NCBI GenBank assembly: GCA_030248065.1
Contig: JASAMV010006823.1
Location: 1 to 64,000 of the forward strand
DNA length: 64,000 nt
Direction of reading: 5' to 3'
Source: Rhynchonema sp. JSB1_4
Lineage: Eukaryota > Nematoda > Chromadorea > Monhysterida > Xyalidae
Shown: piece after piece, positions 12,055 to 25,400 of the stretch
Numbering within the stretch: the stretch's first letter is position 1
Layout of the letters: each line of letters opens with the position of its first letter
Program-made: the position numbers and the translations under genes
Notes under the pieces: generated by a model
The model's input: the letters and a program-made list of their open reading frames with translations, nothing else
What the model was told of the DNA's origin: nothing
The model's database searches: none

Positions 12055-14315
12055 ATGATAAAACTAAACATCCCCGCGGAGAAGCGTAATGTCCTCCAAC
12101 TTGGCTTAGCGTTCCTGTGCCTTTGGGGCGTGTACGTTTGTCAGGGCAACATACAGGTAAATTTTTTTCAATTTTTCACACAACCGAGTGTGTGTATCCA
12201 GGGAACATCAGTGTTCATGTTCCTTTCAAATTTCAGGAAATCGCCATAAATTCCTATTCGAAAGCAACCCACGGCGAGATTGACAAACAAGCAGGCTTCT
12301 ACAGGTTGGTCATCGATTCTTTAAAAAAATAAATAATTGATAGTTGATCCTATATTCGAAACTAAAATTCCAGTCAATCAGTGTCATGGGCCAGTTACAC
12401 GACGGCGAGTTTGTTGGGTCCAACCGTGGTGACACCGGTCGGTCCCAAATATACCATGGTGATTGGCTCAGTCGGTTTCTGGCTGTTCACTCTCTCATTC
12501 TTGTATCTGCAACAGTGGCTCTTGTATCTCGCGTCAGCTTGTGTGGGAATTGGTGGCGCACGTTCGTTTAACGTTTGCTGTCTCCAAATGTTTGTCCATA
12601 ATATTTTCTTGAAGTGACTTGAAGTGAACACTTCCGTCCATTTCCTTCAGTACTGTGGAACGGCGAGGGAAGCTATCTGACCTACAACTCAAATCCGAGT
12701 AATGTCCATCAGCAGGCTGCCAATTTCTGGCTTGTTCAGTCGTTCTGGTCAGACTTTCTCCATTTTTAGTAATAAAATTAGAAGCAATAAAAAATATTCT
12801 AGAGAAGTCTGCAGGTCCCTATTTGGTTCGGTGTTCCTCTATTTCACCACCGTGGGTGAGACGACATTCACGATCAGTCGAATTCGTTGGATTTACGGTG
12901 GATTCAGTGCCGCGATGATGTGTGGCACTGTGGTATTGTTGTTGTTGCCGAACACGAAACCACCTAGAACTGGTATGCGGATAAGAAAATTTGTAGGAAA
13001 ACAATTGATTGTAAAATAATACTGGTGCTAGCTGATGTTTCATTCCAGTAACGGACCGTCGTGGCACCGTCATCAGCATTGTATCCGACAAGCCAACAAT
13101 AGTCAATGCCGGCTGTCGATCGCGGATCCGAAAAATATTCAATGATTGGCTAGTGGAGATGAGTTCGGTCGGCGCTGTGGCTTTTCCTATCATTGTGTGA
13201 GTGTGAAACAGCACCAAAAGTCATTGTACAGCCAAAACACTCCGTCTGCTATGCATCCGTCACATGTTGTTGTTGGTACCGTTCTTCTGCTACATCGGTG
13301 TCGAGGTGGTCTTCTATCCCGTGGTCTATCCGACCACACTTGGTTTCACGCAGATGTTTCATACCGACGGACCCATTCTGGTGGCACTACATGTTCTAGC
13401 ATCTGGTTGTGCTGAATTGATTGGTATGGTTGTGATTTGATGTTTCATCGCTTGTGATCGGTATCAAAATTGGCGACAAAATCCAATCGCACGATTTTTT
13501 AACAAACGTTTTTTGGAGACCAATGTGGCTCGCGTTTACGGTTGCTTATTACAGCAATCCAAGAACAGTGTTTCCACCGAATGATGACCATATTGAAGTG
13601 TTGATCGTTCAAAAAGATCACGTGACCAAGGCAGATCCGATGACAAAGTTTGATCTCCTTATGATGCCAGGCGCAGTCAGTGTCGGTCCGATCACCACAC
13701 GAATCGGTCGCTCGCCAGTGTTGGTGCTCGGCTGTGTACTGAATCTGATCGCTTGCTTCTTCGTCTTTATCAACATTCCCGAAAACGCAACTTTCGATAA
13801 AACTACGGATCTGGCATATGTCAATCCACCGAGGTTGGCTCAAGGGCAGACAAAGTGCATTTTTTGACGAATTCGTTCACCACCGTTCGTTCAACAAAAC
13901 CGGTCTCAATGATAAAAAAAACCTTTTTTTCAAACACACACACCTTCTCACCAACTTTCCAGCAAAGTGCTCGCGATCAGCACCAGTTTCCTGTTCGGTA
14001 TGTGTGATTGCATCGTTGCCACACAGCTCAATTCGGCCCTACCAGCTCTGTATCCGGGACCGGAAAGTGCTCAAGCCTTCGGACTGTTCAATTTGTTTCA
14101 GGTTTGTAATTATTTCTATTTCAGGGTTGTCTTTTCGGATTCTTTTTTCATTTTCCCAGACTCTCACATCGACGTTCTTCGTGTTTTTCTGCTCCAAACT
14201 GCGTGTCATCTGGCAGCTGGTCATTCTTGCACTTGTCAGTATCTTATCGTTGGTCTGCTTCCTTCCCGTTGAGTGGTACGTACAGATGCATCCAGAAGGA
14301 TTGCGATTTTCGTGA
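12055..14315 (+). CDS. MFSD11: UNC93-like / MFSD11-type membrane protein (about 458 aa)
   Basis: Ten exons are proposed: 12055-12156, 12237-12304, 12374-12561, 12651-12747, 12815-12972, 13049-13162, 13232-13423, 13671-13833, 13963-14101, 14160-14315. They sum to 459 codons including stop, close to the usual MFSD11 length. The donor at 13162 (A|GTTCGG) is the weakest call. Diagnostic UNC93-family features are NGEGSYLTYNS in exon 4, QSFWSLFG at the exon 4/5 join, IGVEVVFYPVVY in exon 7, IGGAVSVGPITTRIGRSP across exons 7/8 and PVEWYVQ near the end. About 11-12 hydrophobic helices are visible. UNC93 proteins belong to the major facilitator fold; MFSD11 substrate is unknown. A polyadenylation signal AATAAA is at 14378-14383. 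The gene is convergent with the minus-strand gene ending at 14400. Confidence 0.88.
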
Positions 14316-14399
14316 ATCAATTGTAGTCTGTTTGTAAAAAAATCGATCACAAATCCAAGAAATGCACAAATAATATGAATAAATTTCTGGAAAAGTATC

Positions 14400-15952
14400 T
14401 TATTTGATCTTCTTTTTCTGCACCGTGCTGTACTCTCTGACCAACATTTGACTGTACTTCATCCACAACACACAGGCAAAGCCGTTGAGCACGGCTGATG
14501 CCCAGCACAACCACAGACCTGCGTGGAAAAGCGTATGTATCATTATTTTCTCTTTACTTTAATTTAGATGTTTACAAAGAGAAAAACACGCACCAACGCC
14601 TTCCAACGCGGTGATTGTCATGATGGTATCGCGTGTCTGATGCATCAAATACGGCCGATACGATCCGTTGAGCACATAAATGATGTTGTGACAATTGACG
14701 GTCGCTACCACTTCGTACATCACTGGAAGAAATTTTCTCTCTTTCTTTCTGTTTGTTTTGAAAAATTAAAAAAGCAAATAAAGTCACCAACATGACATGC
14801 CGGCGGCAACGGACGCCATCCTGGCGGCCATCACATGATTGGTGCACAAACTCGTCGCCACCGAACCGTACAGACACACTTGGATCACCATGACCACTAT
14901 GATGTTGGTGATCACCGTGTAGATCGGCTCTGGAAATGGCACCAGTAGGGTATACGTCGAAATTAGCGTGTAATGGCCGAACTATACTTCGTTCTCTCAA
15001 ACAACACGAAGCAAATTCTAGCATGTAACTGTACTAAATTTTGGCCATGCCATGGAGTGATATGATATCGCCGTCAAGAAACGTAACCAACCGAACAACG
15101 TGCCACCTTCTCTGGCCAATGTTTCACGCACCATCACAGGATACGGACAACTGCGGCCACAACAAAATCGATCGAACTCGGTCGTGTCACTGGCGAACCT
15201 GGAAACATTGGATGATGTTTCAATTCGTAACGTAGTCATTTGCCACGCAATGAGAACACACACACCAACCCATCGGTGTAGGTGATACACTGGTCGGGCA
15301 CAAACCCGCAGTGCGCAATCACCGCGTCATGCACGGAGATGAGATGCTCTGAAAGCCAAAGATGTCAAGTGTTGAGCATGAAGTAGGCAGTATGGTCATT
15401 CGCCACATCGGTCTACGTACAAAATGGGAACCGAACGGAACACACGGCCACAACACTGATGTTTCACGAAGGGTTGGCAAGGGTAAGAACAACAGAGAAT
15501 ATCATGTGAGCCACACAGTCATGCTGCTCTCCCATTGTGAAATATGAATCAAGCACTCGGGCCAACCAGCGTCTCTGCACAATCTCCAGGGCGAGCTGTA
15601 CTCAGGCATGATGAGCACTTTGGTGTTGGCGCGACACGACAGGCCGCATCTTGATGTGTCGTGGTAGGATATGACTGCCACATCCGTGCTCAGCTGGTCG
15701 AAATCGTACTTCTCTGTACAATATTTCATTTGTTTTTCGATAAACTTATGCAAAAAAAACAGAAAAAGACCAACCCTGTTTGAAAGTGTCATTGTCGCCA
15801 CCCCTGAGCGATGTCAAATCGTAACTGATCCGGAACCAGGTACCGAAAATCGACCCGTACGCAAACATTGCGGTGGCCGTCAGGGTGATAACCGTGCACA
15901 CGGTCTTGAAAATGGTGTGAATATATTTTTGCACCTTTTCAATACCGAACAT
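14400..15952 (-). CDS. Multi-pass membrane protein with Cys-rich loop, unknown family (336 aa)
   Basis: Seven exons, all phase-compatible: 15952-15775, 15713-15567, 15348-15270, 15198-15030, 14981-14792, 14722-14594, 14518-14400 (337 codons with stop). One hydrophobic helix near residues 14-40 (ending SIFGTWF) is followed by a loop of about 150 residues rich in cysteine (SRCGLSC, WRLCRD, IAHCGFVPDQC, FCCGRSCPYP). Further hydrophobic helices follow (PIYTVITNIIVVMVIQVCLYG and the GLWLCWASAVLNG helix). The tail is short and basic (VQKKKIK). The layout resembles tetraspan-type surface proteins, but I do not recognise a named family. It meets the MFSD11-like gene tail to tail, 84 bp apart. Confidence 0.7.
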
Positions 15953-16625
15953 AAATTCTAACTAGCGTTACGTCGCGTGTTTTCAACAATTTGATTTGAC
16001 TGTACAAAACAACAATCCCACCTGCTTCATGTCATGTCTGATCGGTCTTCGTTTCTTCATCACGCTCACAGCGGTTAGTGTGCTTTGGTGATGTCGCAAT
16101 ATGCCGTTAGACTGTTGGGGCATGACTATTGGGTGCGATTGAAATTGGGCAACTATTTTGATTTTTTTATGTATCTATTATATAGTGTAATTCAATTGGT
16201 GTAATTTCAACCACGCCAAAATGAAACAGCACTGTAATTATCCTTATTGTGAGTAGTGAGATATTTCCTAACCTTTTGAAACAGATCACTGAAAGCGAAG
16301 CGTGGATTAACATCGGAGTACATCAAATATTCAATCCATGGAGCTAAGATTGATTACAAGCTCCTCTCAGGTCACGCACGATAATTACTTTGGCGTCTAG
16401 ATTAATTTCCATGACTACACCCCGACTTGTCAAAACACGCAATTTATTTCAATACTGAAGGAGTGGAAATTAATTTTTGTTGTGAAACAATCATGAAAGA
16501 AGGATGTAAACGATGCAACGACCTAAAACTTAGAAAAAAATCACAGTTCACTAGAAAGTTGGGTTCCAGGCCTACGTAGCATGAGCAAAAAATTAATAAA
16601 TCTGAATAACAAATTACGGTGAACT
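15953..16625. other. Intergenic, no gene recognised
   Basis: AT-rich sequence between two minus-strand genes. It probably holds the promoter of the gene starting at 15952 and the 3' end of the channel gene, but no element can be named. Confidence 0.35.
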
Positions 16626-18731
16626 TCAGAACCACGCAACAGACTCGGTCGTGCTGTTCAGTGCAGTTGATGTTTCATTCGCATTAATCCACTTGTCCCA
16701 AATCGCCAGTTGACTCCAATCATATTCCATACCAAACTGCAACCATTTTGGCCAGGGCGCCAAATAATAGAGCCAGTAGATCAAATTGAAGAGTAAAAAG
16801 GCGAAAGGGAACCAAAATCGAGCGCATGCGTCCACCTGGCAGGCCTGTTTGCGATACCCGTCGCTAGCGGTCGTCAGGATCGCGGCCGAAAAGCCATTCT
16901 CATTGGTCGAGGCCAACATCGACTCTTCCATGTGGTGCTGGGTGCGCGGGAATTCGGCTTTTGTGTAATGTTTCATGAGAATGTGGTCGGTGTTCTTGTC
17001 ACACTCGTCTGCCTGTCGCGTGTACGTGTTGCTGTGCACGAACTCTAGTAGTGCCCCGATAATAAAGCCAATGCAGACGACGTACCAGATGTCGATCGCT
17101 TTCAGGTACGTGGCCGCTGGCAAGCTCACGCGCAGACCAACGCCCTACAAACGTTATAAATGCCGTTAGTTTTACAGCAATACGGGCGTTTTGGCTATCC
17201 AATCATGTAGGTGGTTCGATGGTGCATCAAGTCAGCGGGAATGAAACCAGATGACACATAAATCCAAAATGGGTCAGCATTTGAAACATCAGCCGGCCAG
17301 AATCTGGCTGCATCATTCGTGCAGAGACGGAATACCTGATAATACCGTACCTACGCACAATCCCTGACACCTGCCAATCGACTCACCATTGTGACCAAAG
17401 CCAGCAATGTGACCACAGCCAATGTGATTCGTGCAGGCACGGCTTGTGGGTCGATCCAGAATTGCAGCCACGAGACTAGCACCAACAGTGTACTGGGCAG
17501 GTACAGGTGCAAGATGTGCGCGCTCAAACGACGTGACAGGTGAATATGGGCCTCGAGACAACCGAATTTGGCTGGAATTGGTCAAATCAGTCGATCGATC
17601 GTAATCAATCAACGAACCAGTCAATCAATTACCCACCCAATCGATATCCTTTGAACGTGCGCGCGTATATTTTGTATTCGCCATCAACCGATGCCTGACA
17701 TTCAATTGGTTCGACTGATTCCAAATTTGGATTTGACATTCGCATTCGCACGGAGTCAGCGAGTCGGATCGCGCTGTGATTGAACCAGTGAAGGGGCATC
17801 TCAGCGAATGTGTGACCGTCTGCATGAAGAAAATAATAATAGCAATCCATGCGAGGTGAAAACTTGGAAAAACAATGGCCTTACAACTGGAAATCTTCAA
17901 CGCGCACGTGTGATCGTCAAATGGGTATCGACTCAGGTCCAATGGACAATTGAGGATCTGAATAAAACAGAGTGTGATGCTCAAACGAAAAAACAACAAT
18001 GAAGAATCAATCTCACCAAATGCATTCTGGCCACGTAGGCGATGTTTCCATCCTGTTCGATGTAAAGTGCGAAATTGGGCACATTCGATTGGTGCAGTTG
18101 CGCTGACTGGCACGTCGGGAACACGATGTCAGGTTGCCAGTGACTGAAGTTGGGTTTTTTTCGCAAAGAGACCGTGAAAATTGTCACAAAACATGATCAA
18201 AATAACGCCATTTCTCACCGTTTTAGCCAGTCAGGTTCGAATACCGAACCGGCATATTGACCGAGCATTGGATCAATCCAGTTCAATCGCAAATGCACGT
18301 CCAGTGGCATGGTCTAGGGGACAAAAAATTGGCATTGGGAAAAATGATTTTTATGCCGCATTCCCGCGTTCACTCACCATGTCACGTTCATTGAGATGAC
18401 CAATTGAATGAATATCCAAACCAACGTAGACGCTGGTCGGGGTACCTGAATGTGCACGCGTCATCAGCAAAATCCGCAGCAAGTGCGACAGTCGGCTTTG
18501 AATGCCCGTTTCTTTCCAGAAAAATTAACAAAAGATCAAAACCGATGTTGCGAATATCCCATACCGTTATGGAGCTTCGGCGGTATGGTGCGGTGCACAG
18601 AGCTCGTCAGTGAAGGGTCTGTGTAGGACCAGAGATGCCCCGGTGCATCAGACTGTGGTCGATCACGGGCACCGTTGGCGGATGGCATAGGGACGAAAAG
18701 TTGCAATGCGATCAAAAATAACTTGTTGACA
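16626..18731 (-). CDS. Cys-loop ligand-gated anion channel subunit (GluCl/GlyR/GABA-A type)
   Basis: Exons: about 18731-18565 (signal-like LFLIALQLFVPMPSA; start codon not resolved), 18445-18378, 18313-18219, 18143-18017, 17957-17885, 17819-17637, 17571-17387, 17144-16626. All junction phases agree. Landmarks in order: PPKLHNG|TPTSVYVGLDIHSI; the Cys-loop C-PLDLSRYPFDDHT-C; a second cysteine pair (IECQAS and FGCLEA) typical of glycine- and glutamate-gated channels; TM1 HLYLPSTLLVLVSWLQFW; the PAR motif and TM2 VPARITLAVVTLLALVTM, indicating anion selectivity; TM3 after SLPAATYLKAIDIW; TM4 FWFPFAFLLFNLIYWLYYLAP. The TM3-TM4 loop is short. A 30-residue hydrophilic tail with N-linked sequons (NETS, NSTT) follows TM4. 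Ligand cannot be assigned. Confidence 0.9.
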
Positions 18732-19674
18732 AAAAATCCAAGAGAGCCACTTTCTTATTTGGCTTGGAAAATGAAAACGCCACAAAAACAATTAGCTGAC
18801 AACAGTGCAGCCAAGATTAGAATTCAAAAAGACAGAAGTTCGGGTAATCCATCAACTTGGGTGCTGCTAACGTCATAAGCTTGTGGCGGTGTTTACGACG
18901 TTTTTTGCCGAGGTCACCTATATTGCTTAGTGCAGTGCAACACCTTTGGTTCTGGCAAGCGGAAACCGCCAATAACATAAAAAGTTGACACAGCTTTTTA
19001 CAGTGCGCCCAGCCAGGGTTTGGGCACACACACGTTTTCGTTGCTAAATTTTGCAGTTGGTGTACATATACACTTATCCGAATCTTGAGATACACTTTTT
19101 AGGCCGTTTTGAACTGTTATGTAAGGTAATAGTACGTGACAAGGACAACTGTTGTCGTTTTCACGGGCGGGCCAGGGGGCGGCTTGTTTTTTTGACAAGG
19201 CGCGAAAAAATGAAGTGGTGAATGGACAAGCAGCTTGTAGGAGTTTAAGGTCTGGTTGACCGTGGATCATAAAGTGTATTTACAGAGTCGTAATCCAGAG
19301 GGTTTCAACAATTTATTACCACTCTGGTTGGTCTATATTAGGTATGTATATACGTTGCTCGTACAATATATGTACATAAATCGGACTAACGAAGGCCGTT
19401 AAGCCGTTAAAAGATCGAAAGCTGGACCCCGAATAACACTGGTTCTGAGTTAATACTATTGTTGTGAACCCAACTGCCTGTGATTTGTGAAAACGAAGCT
19501 TGTTTGGCGTCTGCTATGCGACACAGAATTGCGACACAGGCACTTTCGTTGACAACATCAGTATAAGCCTTGTTTCTGGTTCAAATGCAGATTAGCATTA
19601 GCTGACACATCCAACTTCAGAAAGATGATAAAAATGACCAAGCACTTAAAAATACTGAGACTCTGAGCAGCGCA
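18732..19674. other. Intergenic, no gene recognised
   Basis: Upstream region of the channel gene. The missing first exon or start codon of that gene may lie here. Short open frames are unsupported. Confidence 0.35.
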
Positions 19675-20110
19675 TCATTTCGATTGTGAAGAATTCCATT
19701 TTGGGATTTCATTTTCACTGCACCGATTGATACAGAGCTCCTTGATGTTGCACAATTTGGATGCACGGATGGGTGTCATGCGCCCAGTGCAAACGACATG
19801 TTTCGTTGCCTGAGCACAGTCACCCATGTGGTCATTGCGGCATGAAAACTGCACCTGCACATGCGACAACCTTGGTAGGAATTTGAAAAAGAAAAACCTT
19901 GAAAATACGTGAACATGGTGCACAGTGGTTCACGTGAGCAAGCTTGCAAGCACAATTGCATGTGGCTGAGAATATGGTCGGGTCGCAGTTCAGCCCCCAT
20001 GCCAGCCATGTCACGTTTGCCAGAATAGTGACAATCTGAAACACGAATGTGTCTTTCTTTCGAGGCAGACCATCAAGGCTCGAAGCAAGGACACACTCAA
20101 AGTGGGGCAT
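19675..20110 (-). CDS. Cys-rich extracellular protein, PAN/apple-like, partial model
   Basis: A reading frame from about 20009 down contains HMQLCLQACSREPLCTMFTY, whose Cys spacing and FTY motif resemble PAN/apple domains. A last exon ending with TGA at 19675 encodes CRNDHMGDCAQAT, ASKLCNIKELCINRC and a hydrophilic tail. The intron between them (around 19890) could not be placed in phase with certainty, and the 5' exons are not found. It may be a separate gene or a 3' extension of the C-type lectin gene just upstream. Both are Cys-rich and on the same strand. Confidence 0.45.
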
Positions 20111-20230
20111 GACGGATAACCAACAATCGGAACAGTCGGTGGCACATCACATGATGGACCAAGTTCTGCAGATTTGGATGCTTATGTTTTTAGCTGCTGA
20201 ACACAAAATTAAATAAAAATCTAAGAAATT

Positions 20231-21059
20231 TTAGGAAGTGAAAATCCCGATACCAAATTGACAAATGACACCATCACTGTATCCGGCTGCCTCAATTTCA
20301 TCATCAAAGCACATCTGCGTACCGTCGTAATAAACCAGGGCGTACCGTTGCGGGGCGCTCATTGTTGTTGATATTGGACTGCAACATACACAGGAATGTT
20401 TATATTATCAAAAATTGACTAAATTAGTCCTAGAGAGAAACACAAAGCCTTCCAGCCCACGTGAAAAACGACGGATCGACTGAAACATTTGTTGTGCCAG
20501 TGTCCGCTTCAATGAGCCAATACCAGCCATCGAAGTCTTGGTCTCCCCCTTGTTGCATGTTGATGTGCAAGTAGAATCCCGGCACCACCGACTAAAATTA
20601 TCATGATGAGAAGACTTCTTTCAGTGACCGACGTCACGAGTAACTGAAACCAGTGGCAATATACCATCGTTAGATCAATAATCGCCTGCCACTTGTCTGA
20701 TGTTTCACCGGTGGCCAAATAGGCGTTCGACACGCCCGTGTAGCTCGGATTACGGCAAATTGACTGATAGAAAGCCGTAATCTATCTAAATCCGATTCCG
20801 AATCAATAAAAATCTGAGTTATTTTTTCGATAACCTGCGCCAAACTGTGTGACGTCGCAGTAACACTCGCGTTCATTATGAACATACAGTAACCGGAGGC
20901 TTCTTGCGCGAACTCATAGTTGTTCGAGGTGCACTCGTATGCTACTGTACCACACGTAGCAATATTTAAAGTCAAAGAACAAAGCATTCAAAAATTATTT
21001 TTTCAACAACCTGCACTATGCATCGCAATCGCCATAAAGAAACCGAAAATAAATGGCAT
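20231..21059 (-). CDS. Secreted C-type-lectin-like domain protein
   Basis: Exons 21059-21011 (MPFIFGFFMAIAMHSA, signal peptide), 20944-20835, 20781-20665, 20591 to about 20443, and 20378-20231 with stop TAA. The first three junctions are in phase; the exon 4 donor is not resolved. After the signal peptide come YECTSNNYEF and GYCMFI, then DGWYWLIEADTG and finally YYDGTQMCFDDE and GVICQFG. These match the order of a C-type lectin domain: first cysteine, GYC, central W-rich strand, final C...ICQ. No clear EPN or QPD plus WND calcium/sugar site is seen, so sugar binding is doubtful. Expected extracellular. Confidence 0.65.
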
Positions 21060-22401
21060 TTTTCATCGACGAAGCATCAGCAAATTAGGAGCGAACAAGA
21101 CATTGTGGGACTGTACATGCGCCAAATTATTTATGACCTGTATAAAACTGAAGGCTACCGAGAGTGGGCAGAGAAATGAGCACATGGAACTTGAACGGAG
21201 CACGTGACAATCAAGCTCGCATTGTATCGAAACAATAGAATTTGGATAGGAGCAGGCGCAAAACGTTGAGCATAGGTTATATGACAATGACAATGACAAT
21301 GATAAGTTCGAATCAAAATCAGCTTAATCCATCATGCTTTATTGTCTGACAAGATCGCGGGATCCGTCCCCGGACGCCGGACAATAATCCGAATAATTGA
21401 TGGGTGGAAGTAAACGGACGTAATAAGCTGGGTACTGGGTTATTGGGCAGCCAGAATAAATTGTGGGGACAGACGGTGATTGTCGATTGTTTCAGAAACG
21501 ATGCTGCTTCAAAATCCCTCAAAACGTAGCTTTGTGTGCATAAGATTCGGCTTCGAGCGAGGGTGAACCAATGAGAAATGAAAATGGGGGCATCGGTTGC
21601 AATAGCCTCCTCGTACTGCGTGGTTTTTATGATTGTGTAAATCATGCCGCCTTGTCACATATAACAGAGAGTGACCTGTGATTTTGAAAATTTCTGGTCG
21701 CGTTATTGCACCAGGACCACGTGTTTATATTTTGAGACCCATTTTACTCAGACAAATCTCCACAGATGTCGGCTCGTCAGGAAACCACTCTCCATCTTGC
21801 ATGCCTCTCGAATGTTAGTCCTGTTGTGTTCTGTCGCTTATTGGTCACAGTTTGTCTGGGTGGACAAGCGTGGACCCGCATTGTTCTGGTGACATCAGCA
21901 AACGTCAGCCAACGCCAATTTCAAAACAAAACTTGTCGTCTTCGTGAAAGTGTGCACATTCGAGGTCGACAACGACACGACATGTTGGCTGGCGCACATG
22001 TATGATGCTGATGAAGCGAAGCAGCTGAGCATCAAACTTGTGTTGTTGCCAGGGTGAGAGACATGACTGGACACGTTGCGACTTGTTTTAGGACTTGCCT
22101 TGTTTTGTGCGCGCACGCTTGCGTTGGGGAACAACAACAAACACGCAGCTCTTGTGGCTTGGGCCACCCCACACTGCACACGTTACCGACGGGATGTCTT
22201 TTGCGTCGCGGTCGCGTCTCGCACGCGGAGTTGTTTGAATTTCGCGTTCGCTCACACATTTCGTTTTTAATGTTTCACTTCTTTTGTGGTTTTAATTGTG
22301 AAATTATCACAAAATAACTGGTTTTAATTTTATTCTTTCCATGCATTTCAGACGGTAACAAAATAAAATATCTGCACCTGCACCTGCAGCAATCCGGCAA
22401 A
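21060..22401. other. Intergenic between divergent genes
   Basis: Separates the minus-strand lectin from the plus-strand CHD1L gene. A 108-codon minus-strand open frame at 21319-21645 has no recognisable domain or splice support. An acceptor-like CATTTCAG sits at about 22345-22352, in front of the CHD1L start. Confidence 0.35.
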
Positions 22402-25400
22402 ATGAAGGGTGACGGCAGTGTGATTGAAGCAATTGAAGCTGATTTTTCAGAAAGTGGTTTGTGTTTTTACCGTAAAAACCTACCGTAAAAACCTAAAATA
22501 CCATATTGTCGGAAATAGAACCCGGGGGGTCTATTTTTTCACTGGGGTCATTTTGGGGGGGTTCAATTTATGGGGGGGGTCAATTATTGGGGGGGTTATA
22601 TTTTTCATTTGGCCCCCCGACGAAAAACATCATTGTTAATAATGCCCATAAAAATGGCTTGTTTTCGGTATTTTCTAACTTCAACAGCGGCAATTATGCT
22701 TAAAAAGCTGTATTCTGTTGTGTACGCAAGCTTAAACAACGTTTGACACAACAACACAGCCCTACCATTACCATACCACTAATCTGTGGTACGGTGAAGG
22801 TTGGGGGTGGGGTTCTATTAATGGGGGGTTCTTTTTTTGATTTCGAGCCATTTAGGGGGGGGTTCAATTAATGGGGGGTTCTATTTCCGACAATACGGTA
22901 GAGCCCCCCCCCCGGGATTGAGCCCCCTCGGAATATCGATCGAAAATAACACCGGATTTGGAACGCTCTCGCTGAGAAACGAAAATATTTTTTTGAAAAT
23001 GGGGTCCGTGAATTAATAGAGCCCCCCTTGTATTTAGGTTTTTGCGGTAAATACAGCCCCCCGGAATCAGTGTTGGAGGTGGGGGGTAGCCGCCCAGTAC
23101 AGTTGGTATCCCCCTCGCCTGGTACAGTAGGTATCCCCCCAATCAGAGATCGGAAACGGGCCGGGTAAAGTCGGCCCGGCCCGGCCCGGTCGGCGAAAAG
23201 TCCGGCCCGGCCCGGCCCGGTGGAGGGCTGCAGGTCGGCCCGGCCCGGCCCGTTTTGGCTTGAGGTCGGCCCGGCCCGGCCCGGCCCGGTCAGCCAATTT
23301 TCAAGGGCTGAAAACTAAAAAAGTCCAAAAAGCTGAAAAAATTCGAAAATTTTCTGCAGAAGGCTTGTTTTCACTGGTACAGCTGGGGGGAAGGGTAGGT
23401 AGGTAAGGTAGGTAGGTACGTAGACAGTAGACTGACGCGCCATCCTGATGCAGTACGTTAGTCGCCGCCCCGGTTTGTACAGTAGTAGGTATAATTTTTG
23501 ACTCAAAATGGTTTAAAATCGGTATTTTTCACTCCATATACCTAGGCGAAAAATAATTAGCGCTTAAGAATACATTCTCATCAATATGTAGACATAAATT
23601 TTGTTCCCGGACGACTCCCCCCAGCTCGGCCGGTCGGTACAGTAGGTAGGTTGATTGCAGGCAGGCTTTTTTGGTGGTACAGTATGTTGATTGCTGCAAA
23701 GTAAAGGCCTGGGTATGGGTAGCTACGGTACTGCTTCTTTCTTCAAAACGATGACTGAAAGGATCAAGAACTAGGAAATGTTATTGCGCGAAGCGCAAAA
23801 ATTTTGAAAATTTTGGTTCAAAAAAATGGTAATTTCGTTCAAATTTAGGCATACCGGGCCGGGCTGCTCGGCCCGGCCCGGCCCGGTCGACCAACTCCAA
23901 AATCGCGGCCGGCCCGGCCCGGGCCAGCCCGTTTCCGATCTCTGCCCCCAATGTCTGGCATGGTACAGTAGGTATCCCCCCGATTTTCACCCCGGTACCA
24001 GAGGTGGGAATCGGGCCGGGTTACCTCGGCCCGGCCCGACGAGGTCCGGGGGTCGGCCCTGCCCGGCCCGACTTGGAAAAAACCGTTTTTTTTCAAATAT
24101 TTTTCCTGTACTTAAGGATACCCATGGTCCAAAAACGCCTATTGTGGAGAAAATTTCGTCTGAAACTGGCCTGAAAAATAGGCTAAAAATGCACTTGGAG
24201 ATTAGAAAGTGCTCATTTTGAACTGTTTAGTAGCGATCAGAGGTGGAAATCGGGCCGGGTTACCTCGGCCCGGCCCGGCCCGACGAGGTCCTGGCAGTGG
24301 TGTCGTTGGGGGGGGGGGGGGAAGGGGGGGTTACCCCCCCTAGTATCCGGTATCCGGTATTTTGATTTTTTCACCCAGGGGTATCCGGTATCCTGACTTT
24401 TTGTCCAAGAGTATCCTACCCTAAAAATTTTCCGAAAACGGTAAAAATCGCCCATTTTTACCTCCAAAATGCTCAAAATCGCTTGCTAGCGCAAGCATAA
24501 CCCCAAAATGACCATTTTTTGCGCTTTCAACACCGATTTTGCTCAATTTTCCTCTTAAAAAATTGACTTTTTTGAACAACCCCCCCTGGGTATCCGAGAT
24601 TTTTTATTTTAGGGAGCAACCCCCCCTGGTATCCGAGATTTTTCATTTTGGGTGTCCGGTATCCGAAAATTTTGGATTTTGGGTATCCGGTATTCTGACT
24701 TTTTGATTTCCCAACGACACCACTGGGTCCTGGGGTCGGCCCGGCCCGGCCCGGTCCGATTTTTTTCGGCCCGACTTTTTCTGATGATATTTTGAATTTG
24801 AAGAAAATTTTTTGGTGCAAAAATTACAGTTTTTTGTTTCGAAAACCTGAAAATCATAGAAGTCGGTCTTAAGCTGCTGGAATTTTGGCTAATTTACCGT
24901 AAAAGTCACGATTTTTTATTGAAATTCGATGATGTCGGGCCTTTTCGGGCCGACCATCCCGGCCCGGCCCGACATTCCGAAAAGCCGGCCCGACCCGACC
25001 GTTCGGGCCGGAAACCTCGGCCCGGCCCGATTCCCACCTCTGGTACCGATGTATCTTTCCAATGTCCAACAGGACTTTCCTTACGACCACATCAACGGGA
25101 TGGCGTGCGGTTTCTGCTCGATTGCCATCAAAATGGTCACGGATCGATTTTGGCCGACGAAATGGGGCTGGGCAAGACATGCCAATCCGTGGTCACACTC
25201 GTCGCACTCAAACGACAGTGTGATGTGCGTGGTCCGCATTTGGTCATGTGTCCGTTGAGTGTGCTCGAAACGTGGCAGACGGAAATAAAGAGGTCAGAGT
25301 GTTTTTTCGCTATTTTCTCTTGAACAGTGACAAATTAAAATTAAGTTCCCATTCAGATTTGGTTGCGCTGAGCTGCGTGCGGTTGTGTATCGTGGCACAA

